A DNA stretch of 34,666 nucleotides, from positions 1 to 34,666 of IMG/VR virus record IMGVR_UViG_3300030104_003365, one strand, 5' to 3'. The stretch's first letter is position 1; each line of letters opens with the position of its first letter. Under the pieces are notes generated by a model. It saw only the letters and a program-made list of their open reading frames with translations. It did not search any database and had not been told where the DNA came from. The position numbers and the translations under genes are program-made. The DNA is from a virus. Of this stretch, positions 7,893-15,776 are shown in pieces.

Positions 7893-9230
7893 ATGAATTT
7901 GAAGGAATATAAAGATAAGTGGTTTAGCTTTATCGAATATACACCTCATTCTGGTCAATATAAAATGCACTATCCGCCTAAAGGGGAATATGACTATAAT
8001 GAAAATCCAGAAGGTACGAGGTTTATGGTCGCTTGCTGTGGTAGACGTTGGGGTAAATCTTTTTCTTCTGCTAGGGAGGCTGAAATAGTACTCTCTCAGC
8101 GTGATAAGCGTGTGTGGGTTGTAGCGCCCAATTATGGGACTAGCGAAAAGATATTTAGAATAATATACGAGGATATGGTTATTAAACAAAATCTAGCTAC
8201 AATTAGAAAATCTAGCAAAGAACAATATATAGAATTTGAGTGGGGTTCCAGTGTGTACGGCAAGTCCGCCGACCATCCAGACTCTCTAATTGGTGAAGGT
8301 TTAGACCTTGTAATATTAGACGAGGCATCCAAAATAAATCCCAAAATTTGGGAATCCTACATACGCCCCACTCTTTCAGATAGAAAAGGTAGAGCTATAT
8401 TTGTATCTACCCCATCTGGTTATAATTATTTTTATGATTTATATTTACGTGGCAAAGATAAAAAAAATTGGTATTCTTTTAATTCTCCTAGCTGGGAAAA
8501 TAATCACGCGTTCCCTAAAGCTGACCAAGACGATGATATTTTAGAGGCCCAATCTAGCGTTGCAAAGGAAATATTCGACCAAGAGTATGGAGCTAAATTT
8601 ACTAGTCTTAGTGGTAGAGTTTACGATTTTGATGAAAATAAGGACGTGGGTGATTTTGGATACAATCCACATTTACCTACTTACTGCTCTATTGACTGGG
8701 GTTATAGAATGCCAGCAGTATTATGGTTTCAGACCTATAAAATAAATGACCAACATCATATAAATATTATTGATGAATTTATCCACGAGACCAACATTAA
8801 GACCGAAAAACTAATAAATATAATTATGAGTAAACCTTATAGGGTGGCTAGATATTATGGCGACCCGGCTGGATATCAAGTTCAAAGCTCTATAGGTATG
8901 GGTGATGCTGAGAGTTTTTATAGAAAATCTGGCCATAGAATGTTTACTATTAGAGATAAAGTTTCTCGGAGCATATCGTCTGGAATATCACACGTGAGAG
9001 GCTTTATTAATAGCGCCGACAATACTAGGCGCATTCATGTACATAAAAAATGTACGGGAATTGTAGAAGACTTCTTAGGTTATAGGTACCCAGAATGGAA
9101 GGATGGGAAGACTTTGCATGACGACCCATTAAAAGATGGTAGATGCGACCATGGTATGGATGCATTGAGGTATTTTTTCGTTAACAGATTCCCAATTAAA
9201 CAATTTAAAATAAGGAAATTAACAGCATGA
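7893..9230 (+). CDS. terL: Terminase large subunit
   Basis: A 445-residue packaging motor ATPase/nuclease that pumps phage DNA into the prohead. Seen: Walker A GRRWGKS (50-56), Walker B VILDEA (140-145), the coupling motif VSTPSG (171-176), and RNase H-like nuclease acidic residues at SIDWG (Asp268), YGDPAG (Asp324), and HGMDALRYF near residue 425. Length is usual. The portal gene's ATG overlaps its stop (ATGA). The RBS is weak, so expression may be modest. It is on the strand opposite to the capsid genes and about 5.4 kb from the small subunit, an uncommon arrangement. Confidence 0.95.
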   Translation: MNLKEYKDKWFSFIEYTPHSGQYKMHYPPKGEYDYNENPEGTRFMVACCGRRWGKSFSSAREAEIVLSQRDKRVWVVAPNYGTSEKIFRIIYEDMVIKQNLATIRKSSKEQYIEFEWGSSVYGKSADHPDSLIGEGLDLVILDEASKINPKIWESYIRPTLSDRKGRAIFVSTPSGYNYFYDLYLRGKDKKNWYSFNSPSWENNHAFPKADQDDDILEAQSSVAKEIFDQEYGAKFTSLSGRVYDFDENKDVGDFGYNPHLPTYCSIDWGYRMPAVLWFQTYKINDQHHINIIDEFIHETNIKTEKLINIIMSKPYRVARYYGDPAGYQVQSSIGMGDAESFYRKSGHRMFTIRDKVSRSISSGISHVRGFINSADNTRRIHVHKKCTGIVEDFLGYRYPEWKDGKTLHDDPLKDGRCDHGMDALRYFFVNRFPIKQFKIRKLTA

Positions 9231-10594
9231 TAGAGACAGCTCAAGAGATTATTAAAAAGAGTGTTTTAGGTTTAAAGCATGAAAATTCTTTACAGCGTCG
9301 TAGAATGATAGAGAAATATATAGATTTTTATGGCGGTGAAAATACAGCTCAATATATAGCGCATAGATTTAATTTAGACGCCTTTAAAGAAATACCGCCA
9401 GCGTGCTTTAATTTTACTAGGAAATTTATAGATAGAATGGCTCGCATATATACTCTTGGAGCTACTCGTAGCGTTAACGATACTTACTCTAATATGACCA
9501 TCAATAAAAATGCTTCATTTAAGCATATAGAAAAGATGACTAGACTGGTTGGCACAATAGCTGTTAAAATTGATATGAACGAAGAAAGTACGGGATTATC
9601 AAATAAATTATCTTATAGTTATGAGCCAGTTTATTATTTTGACCCTATATTTGAAGACGATTTTATGAACCCGGTCGCTGTGGTCTATCCGGTAGTCGGT
9701 AGCTCTGCCGACATGTCTTATGATTCGCCTATTTTATATACCTATTGGGATTCAGAAATTCAAGCTATACTAGACTCTGAGGGTAAAATAATCGAAGAGC
9801 ACGCTCATAATTATGGCTTTTTACCCTTCGTTTTTACTCATAGAGAGCCTCAAGTAGATGACTTTTTTGTATGTGGTGCTTATGATATAGTATCTGCAAA
9901 TGAGCTGGTAAATATACTGCTTACTGAGGCTAATTTAGGTCTTAGATTTTCTATGTTTGGCCAGCATGCTGTTACTGGACTTTACTCTGATGATAATATT
10001 CAGCGTGCTGGTTCTGATGAACTATTAGTATTGCCAGAAGGCGCTAAGTACGAGATATTATCTCCAGAGGCTAATGTTAGGGATGCTATAGACTTAATTA
10101 AAAATATGTTAGATTTATGCGCCCAGAACAATCATCTATCTGTATCGTTTGCAGAGACATCGTCAGATAGACCGACCTCGGGCATCGCACTAAAAATTAA
10201 GGACCTCGAAAGATTTGAGGATTATCAAGATGATATAGAATTGTTTAGAAAGTACGAGAGTGACTTTTTTATAATTGAAAGACAGCTAGCATCTTTATAC
10301 AATATTAATCTGCCAGACAATTTTACTATTAATTTTAATGAGCCCGAATACCCTAAGTCTACTCAAGATGATATTATGATGAAGACTTGGGAGCTAGAAA
10401 ACGACTTAACTACAAAAGCTAAATTATTACAATCTACTAATAAAGATTTATCTCTGGATGAGGCGCAATCTATAATAGATGAAAACGAGGAAATAAATGG
10501 CACTAGAACCGAAGAAACCGAAGAAACTGAAGGACAAGAAACAGCTCCGCGGACAATCTTTGATAGACTACGTCAAGAAACTCCGACAGCTTAA
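9227..10594 (+). CDS. Portal protein
   Basis: A 455-residue dodecameric portal, the channel through which DNA enters and leaves the head. Assignment rests on position (ATG overlaps the terminase stop and a gpG-like and a gp7-like gene follow), length, and features typical of SPP1/HK97-type portals: an N-terminal helical segment (IEKYIDFYGGENTAQY), a clip/stem region with SANELVNILLTEANLGLR (225-242), SFAETSSDRPTSGIALKIKD (about 310-329), a motif characteristic of SPP1-type portals, and an acidic low-complexity C-terminus (EETEETEG). The last 98 bases overlap another gene in a different frame. Confidence 0.85.
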   Translation: MIETAQEIIKKSVLGLKHENSLQRRRMIEKYIDFYGGENTAQYIAHRFNLDAFKEIPPACFNFTRKFIDRMARIYTLGATRSVNDTYSNMTINKNASFKHIEKMTRLVGTIAVKIDMNEESTGLSNKLSYSYEPVYYFDPIFEDDFMNPVAVVYPVVGSSADMSYDSPILYTYWDSEIQAILDSEGKIIEEHAHNYGFLPFVFTHREPQVDDFFVCGAYDIVSANELVNILLTEANLGLRFSMFGQHAVTGLYSDDNIQRAGSDELLVLPEGAKYEILSPEANVRDAIDLIKNMLDLCAQNNHLSVSFAETSSDRPTSGIALKIKDLERFEDYQDDIELFRKYESDFFIIERQLASLYNINLPDNFTINFNEPEYPKSTQDDIMMKTWELENDLTTKAKLLQSTNKDLSLDEAQSIIDENEEINGTRTEETEETEGQETAPRTIFDRLRQETPTA

Positions 10595-10760
10595 TGATAT
10601 AGAAATATTTATTCCGCAAGTGGACCCTAACATTATTGTTGAAGACCCAGTAGAATATGCTAAGACTATGCTAGAATTAAACTTTGCTAAACATTTAAAA
10701 TCTTTTCAAAAAGCATACGATTTAGGTGAAGAGTTTGGTAAAGAACTAATGGAGGATTAA
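10497..10760 (+). CDS. Small protein overlapping the portal gene
   Basis: An 87-residue reading frame whose first 98 bases overlap the portal's C-terminus in another frame. GAGGAAATAA gives a good ribosome binding site before ATG 10497, and its stop overlaps the next gene's ATG (TAATG). The N-terminus is very basic (MALEPKKPKKLKDKKQLRG), the rest is mixed helical (YAKTMLELNFAKHLKSF) with an acidic end (GKELMED). No family recognised; in context a small head-completion or accessory protein is likely. The long overlap makes a programmed shift from the portal another option. Confidence 0.6.
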   Translation: MALEPKKPKKLKDKKQLRGQSLIDYVKKLRQLNDIEIFIPQVDPNIIVEDPVEYAKTMLELNFAKHLKSFQKAYDLGEEFGKELMED

Positions 10761-11260
10761 TGCCCGGACCTTATGACAAGATTATAAAGACATTACACAC
10801 TGCTACGGATAAAGTTTTACGTACTTTCGGAAATAGCGTTAATCTTAAAATCCAGAAAAATATTGAAAGCGGAAAAGACTTAGACGACAAACCCTTTAAG
10901 GAATTGTCGCCAGATTCTACAATCCCAGAGCGTGCTAGAAAAGGTTTTGATAATAGGCCATTGATACGTTCTGGTAAACTAAGAAAAACTCAAGTCAAAA
11001 ATAGTAAATTGAAAGTAACTATTAAAATGACTGGCAAGAAAAAATCCATACATTATGGAGCTTTGCATAATGAGGGTTATGTGACAAGTAGTAAATCAGC
11101 ATTTCCAAATAAACGAGTGCCAGCTAGAAAATGGTTTGGTATACCTAAAGATTTTACGGGTAATGGTAAAGAGGCTAAGAAAATGAAACAGCAAGTACGT
11201 AACATTATAGGTAGCGCGTTTAGAGGTATCACTAGACAAAGGATTCGCGGTGGCAGATAA
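10760..11260 (+). CDS. Virion morphogenesis protein (Mu gpG-like)
   Basis: A 166-residue basic protein matching the phage virion morphogenesis family (Mu gpG type, tail completion). Seen: RPLIRSGKLRKTQ (65-77), the family hallmark where a strand follows 'RSGxLR', HYGALHNEGYVT (95-106), and VPARKWFGIP (117-126), the conserved 'PaR.flg' element. These proteins act at the head-tail joining or tail completion step. Placement between portal and minor head protein suits it. ATG overlaps the upstream stop. Confidence 0.8.
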   Translation: MPGPYDKIIKTLHTATDKVLRTFGNSVNLKIQKNIESGKDLDDKPFKELSPDSTIPERARKGFDNRPLIRSGKLRKTQVKNSKLKVTIKMTGKKKSIHYGALHNEGYVTSSKSAFPNKRVPARKWFGIPKDFTGNGKEAKKMKQQVRNIIGSAFRGITRQRIRGGR

Positions 11261-12416
11261 TTTAGAAAAAGAGTTACTAGCATTTTACGGCGATGACTTA
11301 GCTGGAATATTAGATTCTTTAGCCTCTGGGTCAAATGACGCTGTAGAAGATTTAGTTCAAAATATTTTAAATAGACTAACTATAGATGCTGAGATATTTG
11401 GAGCTAATATTACTAAAGAGGTTGCTAGGTTGCGTTCTGCTGGTGTATCTAGAGAGGTTATAGGTAGCCTAATAGGCGATGATATGGCTACTGGGGGTAG
11501 AATTATAGGTCAATACAGAAACTCTGTAAAAGAGGGTATTGTGGAGCAAATAAACCAATCTGGTAGATTAGGTCAATTAAATAAGTTTCCGCCAGATAGA
11601 GAATTATATCAATGGACTACGGTTGGAGGCCATAAGATATGTCAAGATTGCGATGCCCGTCAAGGCGCTATAAAGACTTGGCTTGAGTGGGAGCGTGAGG
11701 GATTACCGGGTTCTGGTTGGTCTGTATGTAAAGGTCACTGCTATTGCGTTTTAGTTCCGGCTGGAAGATTGCCAGAACGTGTTGATATAGTTGGTACTCA
11801 GACACCTAAAATTGCTCATAAAAATATTACTCGCCAAGAGGCTGATTATCTTAGTAATAAATTTTTATCTATGGCTCAAACCTTAGAACAATCTTTAACG
11901 GCTAGTTGCAAAAAGCTAGCAAGGGAAAATAAAGCTAGCTTGCATGGGTTAGATTATAGATTAAAAGGCAAGAGTTCTGCTATGCGTAAAATATTAACTG
12001 AGTCAGTTGAAGAACAAATTAGCTACCAGCAAATGTTGCGTGATGACTTGGGTGATTTAAATAGATATACTTTTTTATTAGATGAGACGGCATACGTATC
12101 TCAATATGATGAAATTATAAAAGGCTTAACTGCTGATGGTTACGAGGTAAGTAAGGTTAAAAATTACTGGGATGGAGATATGTATCGTGGGCTTAATGTT
12201 AATATGAGAGCGCCAGATGGTAGATATGTAGAGTTTCAGTTTAACACAAAAGCATCACAAAGAGCTAAAGATAACTTTTCCCATAAATGGTATGAAGAGT
12301 ATCGAGAATTAGATACATCGCCAGAACGTAAAAAGGTTTTAAAAGAAAAGCTCATAACTTTATGGGCCAATGAATCTCGGCCTCCGGGATGGAACTCTAT
12401 TTTAAACTATCCTTAG
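11250..12416 (+). CDS. Minor head protein (Mu F/SPP1 gp7-like) with C-terminal RelA/SpoT-like domain
   Basis: A 388-residue protein starting at GTG 11250 (AAGGA 8 bases upstream). Residues 1-170 match the phage minor head family: helical N-terminus, a WTTVGGHKICQDCDARQG segment (122-139), and a likely zinc site of Cys131, Cys134, Cys160 and Cys164/166. Residues about 250-355 are extra: DDLGDLNRYTF (265-275), a central helix, MYRGLNVNMRAPDGR (311-325), VEFQFNT (327-333) and HKWYEEYRE (345-353). The order D..RYT, Y.G.N, E.Q..T, H..YE parallels RelA/SpoT nucleotidyl/pyrophosphoryltransferase folds. Head role: family knowledge. Enzyme domain: inference. Confidence 0.7.
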   Translation: MADNLEKELLAFYGDDLAGILDSLASGSNDAVEDLVQNILNRLTIDAEIFGANITKEVARLRSAGVSREVIGSLIGDDMATGGRIIGQYRNSVKEGIVEQINQSGRLGQLNKFPPDRELYQWTTVGGHKICQDCDARQGAIKTWLEWEREGLPGSGWSVCKGHCYCVLVPAGRLPERVDIVGTQTPKIAHKNITRQEADYLSNKFLSMAQTLEQSLTASCKKLARENKASLHGLDYRLKGKSSAMRKILTESVEEQISYQQMLRDDLGDLNRYTFLLDETAYVSQYDEIIKGLTADGYEVSKVKNYWDGDMYRGLNVNMRAPDGRYVEFQFNTKASQRAKDNFSHKWYEEYRELDTSPERKKVLKEKLITLWANESRPPGWNSILNYP

Positions 12417-12681
12417 TCCAATTTTTAGACCATATGTCAACCCACCCATCTATAAATTTTTGAGGCATAACCTCTCCATCTGGGGGTGACCCATAACCAT
12501 TATCTACTGAACCAAAAAACATACTCGCCTTATCTGGATTCAATATCCATCCATGAGCTGAATTACAATACTCGATATAATTAGTTGTATCTGTAGTTAT
12601 CATCCTAGCTATAGATAACGGCTCTTTGTTTTCTTTAGGATTATATCCAAATTTTACTCTATAGTCGATAGTCGTTGCCAT
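12397..12681 (-). CDS. Hypothetical protein, convergent
   Basis: A 94-residue protein encoded on the opposite strand, its 3' end overlapping the minor head gene by 20 bases. Sequence is normal for a soluble protein with many Trp and Asn (YCNSAHGWILNPD, FIDGWVDIWSKNW). No family recognised. It stands alone between two rightward operons, has only a weak ribosome binding site (AGAGC) and no operon partner. Amino acid composition looks genuine, so it is probably real. Confidence 0.5.
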   Translation of the reverse strand: MATTIDYRVKFGYNPKENKEPLSIARMITTDTTNYIEYCNSAHGWILNPDKASMFFGSVDNGYGSPPDGEVMPQKFIDGWVDIWSKNWTKDSLK

Positions 12682-12787
12682 GCTCTATAATAATAATTAT
12701 TTAAACAAATATCCTACTATTTTTTAATTGATAATAAAGATAATACTTTTTTTCTCGTGTAATATGATATATTTATAATCTTTTTTC

Positions 12788-12817
12788 TTGCATCTAATAT
12801 AGAAAGTACGATAAATT
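12788..12817 (+). promoter_or_regulatory. Promoter for the mom operon, with embedded AAAGTACGA
   Basis: TTGCAT (12788-12793), an 18-base spacer, then TAAATT (12812-12817) is a reasonable sigma-70-type promoter about 36 bases before the first gene's start. The spacer contains AGAAAGTACGA (12801-12811). Two promoters at 21.7-21.9 kb share the TTGCAT box and the 18-base spacing. The surrounding gap 12682-12853 is about 80% AT and holds no other gene. Confidence 0.45.
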
Positions 12818-12853
12818 ACTGCGTAATTAAAAAAAACATAAAGGGAAATAAAA

Positions 12854-12976
12854 ATGGGCTCAAAAAATAAAATAAATATTAATTGTTATTTTCAGATGGT
12901 CAAGATGGTTTCATTATGGATGAGTATAGCGGGATATGTAGTTATAGTATCTAACTTAATTAAGGGAGGGCAATAA
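12854..12976 (+). CDS. Small membrane protein at the head of the mom operon
   Basis: A 40-residue reading frame with AAGGGAAATAAAA before ATG. Residues 19-36 form a single membrane segment (VSLWMSIAGYVVIVSN). It ends in LIKGGQ because the last codons double as the next gene's ribosome binding site (GGGAGGGCAATAAAATG). The following gene ends in the same way, which supports translation of both. Function unknown. Confidence 0.55.
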   Translation: MGSKNKININCYFQMVKMVSLWMSIAGYVVIVSNLIKGGQ

Positions 12977-12977
12977 A

Positions 12978-13211
12978 ATGAAATTCCTAATAGAATATTT
13001 ATTATTAAATAAGCATATTTATAGTACGGCAGAGAAGATATTAGAAGTATTTATCAGTGAGGCAAAAAATAGCCTAGATAATGTCAAAATGCAAGAACAA
13101 TATACCGACAATCAAAGGTCTGGCCACGATTGGACTCCACAAAAACGATATTGGGAAGGACAAATTTCTGGATTAGAATCTGCTTTAAAAGTAATCAAAG
13201 GGGGGCAATAA
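12978..13211 (+). CDS. Hypothetical small protein in the mom operon
   Basis: A 77-residue helical, charged protein (IEYLLLNKHIYSTAEKILEV, then a basic/Trp region and ISGLESALKVIKGG). It starts one base after the previous stop; its last codons supply the RBS of the next gene. No Cys-based zinc finger is visible, so it is not an evident Com homologue (Com is the translational activator of Mu mom). No family recognised. Confidence 0.6.
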   Translation: MKFLIEYLLLNKHIYSTAEKILEVFISEAKNSLDNVKMQEQYTDNQRSGHDWTPQKRYWEGQISGLESALKVIKGGQ

Positions 13212-13212
13212 A

Positions 13213-13407
13213 ATGAATTGGTATCTTATTAACTTTCATGATGGAACTAGACGTACTGCTAGCTCTATAAAAATGAATCCAGTTTATAAATCTTCATATG
13301 GTCCAAGATTTCAAGATGATGATGTCTTAGAATACAATCATGCTGGCTTGCGGATTTGTGTACCAATGCAAGACGTAGAATCAATCCAAACTAAAGGGGG
13401 TGAGTAA
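13213..13407 (+). CDS. Hypothetical small protein in the mom operon
   Basis: A 64-residue protein, beta-rich in appearance (NWYLINFHDGTRRTASS, LRICVPMQDVESI). It starts one base after the upstream stop with GGGGGGCAATAAA as RBS and ends in TKGGE, again using the RBS-encoding codons. No family recognised. Confidence 0.6.
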   Translation: MNWYLINFHDGTRRTASSIKMNPVYKSSYGPRFQDDDVLEYNHAGLRICVPMQDVESIQTKGGE

Positions 13408-13408
13408 A

Positions 13409-13690
13409 ATGATAAATAATCTAACAAGGCTCAAGCCAAATAAGTACAAGTCTAGTGAGGTTTCTACTGGGATGTATATTAAGATACAAGTCGCAGACCA
13501 TGAGAAATTCCCAGCTAAGATTCCTACTGAATCATGGATGAGAGTAGTGGGGACTAGAGATGGGATAAAAGTAAGAAGGTATCCCAACCCTTCAACCAAA
13601 CATCAGATGCCAGACTTAACAATAAATCTAAATAATATTATAGATTTAGCGGATGGAAGAGGTGATATGATTGCCAAGCGAGATTCGTAG
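13409..13690 (+). CDS. Hypothetical small protein in the mom operon
   Basis: A 93-residue basic protein. The start is put at ATG 13409 and not the GTG at 13400, because GGGGGTGAGTAAAATG repeats the spacing of the two preceding gene junctions. The body contains STGMYIKIQVADHEKFPAKI and WMRVVGTRDGIKVRRY, suggesting a small beta-barrel. It lies directly before the Mom-like gene, three bases apart. Function unknown; a regulatory partner of the modification gene is possible but unsupported. Confidence 0.6.
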   Translation: MINNLTRLKPNKYKSSEVSTGMYIKIQVADHEKFPAKIPTESWMRVVGTRDGIKVRRYPNPSTKHQMPDLTINLNNIIDLADGRGDMIAKRDS

Positions 13691-13693
13691 GGA

Positions 13694-14383
13694 ATGAATA
13701 TAAAAGATAAATACAAGGTAGAATCAATAGATTCCAAAGAGACCGATGAGTGGTTGTTGCATAAACATTATTTAAAAAGACTTGTGTCTATCTCTTATTC
13801 TTTTGGATTGTTTAAACATAATGAATTGGTCGGTGTCTGCACTTATGGAAATGCTCTACCATCAACAATGAGGCGAGGTTTTTGTGGATTAAAATATGAG
13901 GATATCGTATACGAGCTAAACAGATTATGTGTAAACGAGGGATTAGATAAAAATGTTTTAAGTCATTTTGTATCGAAAACATTTACACTAATTCCAAAGC
14001 CAAAAATACTAGTTAGCTATGCTGATAAAAACGTAGGCCATGTTGGATATATCTATCAAGCTACTAATTGGCTATTTACTGGAGAATCTCACACTCAATT
14101 AGATTGGAAGGTTAAAGGTAAAGAGCATATTCATAGTAGAACGCTGATGGACGAATTTTCTTACGAGAAAGATAGGATAAAAAAACTTAAGGAAAAATAT
14201 GGCGATGATTTATATCAAGCAGAAAGAATACCAAAAAATAGATATGTATATTTCATTGGAACTAGAAAGCAGAAAAAAGAAATGTTAAAAAGTTTAAAAT
14301 ATGAAATAAAACCTTACCCTAAAGGTAAAAACAAAAGATACGACGCTAGCTATAAACCTCAAGTACAAACAAAATTATTCTAA
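13694..14383 (+). CDS. mom: Mom-like DNA adenine modification protein
   Basis: A 229-residue protein of the Mom family (GNAT fold). Mom converts adenine in phage DNA to N6-carbamoylmethyladenine, giving resistance to many host restriction enzymes. Seen: DEWLLHKHYLKR (18-29), LVGVCTYGNALPS (45-57), a characteristic ELNRLCVNEGLDKNVLSHFV (74-93), and ILVSYADKNVGHVGYIYQAT (105-124) followed by NWLFTG, the conserved GNAT core. The basic C-terminus (PYPKGKNKRYDASYKP) suits DNA binding. It is the last gene of a rightward operon ended by a strong terminator. Mu controls mom by Dam and Com; here no Com is evident. Confidence 0.85.
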   Translation: MNIKDKYKVESIDSKETDEWLLHKHYLKRLVSISYSFGLFKHNELVGVCTYGNALPSTMRRGFCGLKYEDIVYELNRLCVNEGLDKNVLSHFVSKTFTLIPKPKILVSYADKNVGHVGYIYQATNWLFTGESHTQLDWKVKGKEHIHSRTLMDEFSYEKDRIKKLKEKYGDDLYQAERIPKNRYVYFIGTRKQKKEMLKSLKYEIKPYPKGKNKRYDASYKPQVQTKLF

Positions 14384-14387
14384 AACC

Positions 14388-14411
14388 GGCCTTTTTAAGG
14401 CCTTTTTTTTT
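14388..14411 (+). terminator. Rho-independent terminator after mom
   Basis: GGCCTT (14388-14393), a TTT loop, AAGGCC (14397-14402), then nine T. It starts five bases after the mom stop and ends at the 3' end of the convergent leftward gene. On the opposite strand the stem is followed by a much shorter T-run, so it is mainly a rightward terminator. Confidence 0.85.
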
Positions 14412-14670
14412 ATTCTCTTAATCTTATCTTACTATTATCGTAACCTTTCTTAATCCAGTACTTTTTGCGCACGTAAGCCTCAAAATAATTATCATGCATA
14501 TCTCTAGGTCTTAAATACCATGAGCCTTTATAATATTTAAAGTCGTGCTCGTACCACTGGCATATTTCGTACTTTTTTCTAGGAAACGGCCTAGGATTAG
14601 CGCAATTCCAAGCCTCATCTGCGAACGTGGTTATTAAAGTAATCTGGAAATAAGCGAATAGAGTACTCAA
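14410..14670 (-). CDS. Hypothetical protein downstream of small terminase
   Basis: An 86-residue reading frame starting at TTG 14670 that overlaps the small terminase stop (TTGA). The N-terminus has a hydrophobic stretch (FAYFQITLITTFAD) followed by an aromatic, basic body rich in Tyr, Trp and Lys (KKYEICQWYEHDFKYYKG, RKKYWIKKGYDN). It ends at the terminator shared with the mom operon. No family recognised. A copy of AAAGTACGA (14567-14575) encodes its KKYE. The TTG start without a strong SD makes the exact start uncertain. Confidence 0.5.
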   Translation of the reverse strand: MSTLFAYFQITLITTFADEAWNCANPRPFPRKKYEICQWYEHDFKYYKGSWYLRPRDMHDNYFEAYVRKKYWIKKGYDNSKIRLRE

Positions 14671-15332
14671 CGTATATCCATCTTACGCTCCAGCTTTTCT
14701 AGTTTCCGCATCCAGAGCTTTCTTTTGTGTGGGTCTGGTCTTCCGGGAGGTAATGGCTCAAGTCCTACAACCTCAGCTCGCTTACGTAGCGCGTAGCGCT
14801 CGTTCTGGCTAGAGTTACTTTTGGCGCTTGCGCCCGCGCGGGAAATCGCTGTTTTTAGAGCCTTATTCTGCACCGCTACTACCTTGTTAGGGTTGTCGTT
14901 TTTCGGATTCCTAGGTGGTAACTCAACACTACGCTCAATGCTCTGGCCAATCTGCATCGCATCGTCCTCAACAATTTCAGCATCTGCTAACTGCTCGCTT
15001 TTTAAGTATTTCTCAAATGGTGAATCAATCTTAATATTAATCTGAGTATTTAATTTACCATAATGCTCCAGAATCAACCTACCAGCTGGTACACTTCCTT
15101 CCTCAGCCTCGCGAAACATCGCTTCCATCACATTCATAAGCCTCATACCATATAACTCCCGAAATCTATCAAAGCAACTAGCAATAAACTCCGGATTCCT
15201 ACGCCAACTAGATATCGTATTTTCTGATACCTTTAATTGTTTAGCTACTGAGCGATTTGTAGCAGATGGGTCCAAAGCGATTAACTCGATTGCTTGCATC
15301 TGGCCCCTAGTCAAGTTTGTAATCTTATCCAT
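14667..15332 (-). CDS. terS: Terminase small subunit
   Basis: A 221-residue DNA-recognition subunit that selects phage DNA for packaging. Residues 8-43 form a helix-turn-helix (RGQMQAIELIALDPSATNRS, then VAKQLKVSENTISSWRRNPE), followed by a helical oligomerisation region (ASCFDRFRELYGMRLMNVMEAMF) and a low-complexity, basic C-terminal tail ending in LEKLERKMDIR. This matches HTH-type small terminases. Function is inferred from the fold. It lies 5.4 kb from terL and next to an unusual noncoding region that may hold its packaging site. GAGG precedes ATG. Confidence 0.75.
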   Translation of the reverse strand: MDKITNLTRGQMQAIELIALDPSATNRSVAKQLKVSENTISSWRRNPEFIASCFDRFRELYGMRLMNVMEAMFREAEEGSVPAGRLILEHYGKLNTQINIKIDSPFEKYLKSEQLADAEIVEDDAMQIGQSIERSVELPPRNPKNDNPNKVVAVQNKALKTAISRAGASAKSNSSQNERYALRKRAEVVGLEPLPPGRPDPHKRKLWMRKLEKLERKMDIR

Positions 15333-15776
15333 TTATACCTCAAATTTAAACGATATAACTTAACATTAATTGGAGCCATTTTCTAGATTAAACATTTATA
15401 AAGCGTTTTCTGTGTCAGATGTACTGCCCCCAGCCCGCCGAGCAATACCCCCACTGCCCCGTCGATTCTTGTGCGATGCCCCGCCCGCTGAAAATGTACG
15501 ACTATTTTATTGTTGATTGGTTCTATATAGTATATCTTACGCCTCACATCTCCACGTCGGTAGATACTCGTACTTACTAGGCCTATAGTCAACGTTATAT
15601 GAGGGTGTCCGGGAGGGTCGATGCCCGATAATCTCCCGTATCTCTTTGGTTTATTCTTGGTGTGTTGGTATTGTGTATGTGTATGTAGTAGTTGGTCCGC
15701 CTTTGCTATCGCAAACTACACAGATATCATTAACATTCATATACTATTCATACATCATTCATTGAACACTCAGTGA
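15333..15776. other. 444-base noncoding region: G-rich patch, hairpins, phased repeats
   Basis: No convincing gene lies here. 15425-15490 is very GC-rich in an AT-rich genome, and the minus strand carries repeated G-runs (GGGCGGGG, GGGG, GGGGG, GGCGGG). Hairpins occur at 15611-15637 (GGGAG/CTCCC) and 15702-15715 (TTTGC, loop TATC, GCAAA, with flanking CTAC-type pairing). The right end carries a phased repeat array (separate entry). A packaging site, a replication origin or a strong regulatory region is possible; its place beside the small terminase gene favours a packaging/origin role. Confidence 0.6.

Noticed and set aside
7890-8189. Antisense frame opposite the start of the large terminase
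   Set aside because: Lies over the conserved N-terminal and Walker A region of terL; a shadow.
15383-15592. A 69-codon frame on the minus strand across the GC-rich patch
   Set aside because: It begins at TTG with no ribosome binding site, lies in GC-rich sequence that raises random frame length, and the product does not look like a protein of this phage.
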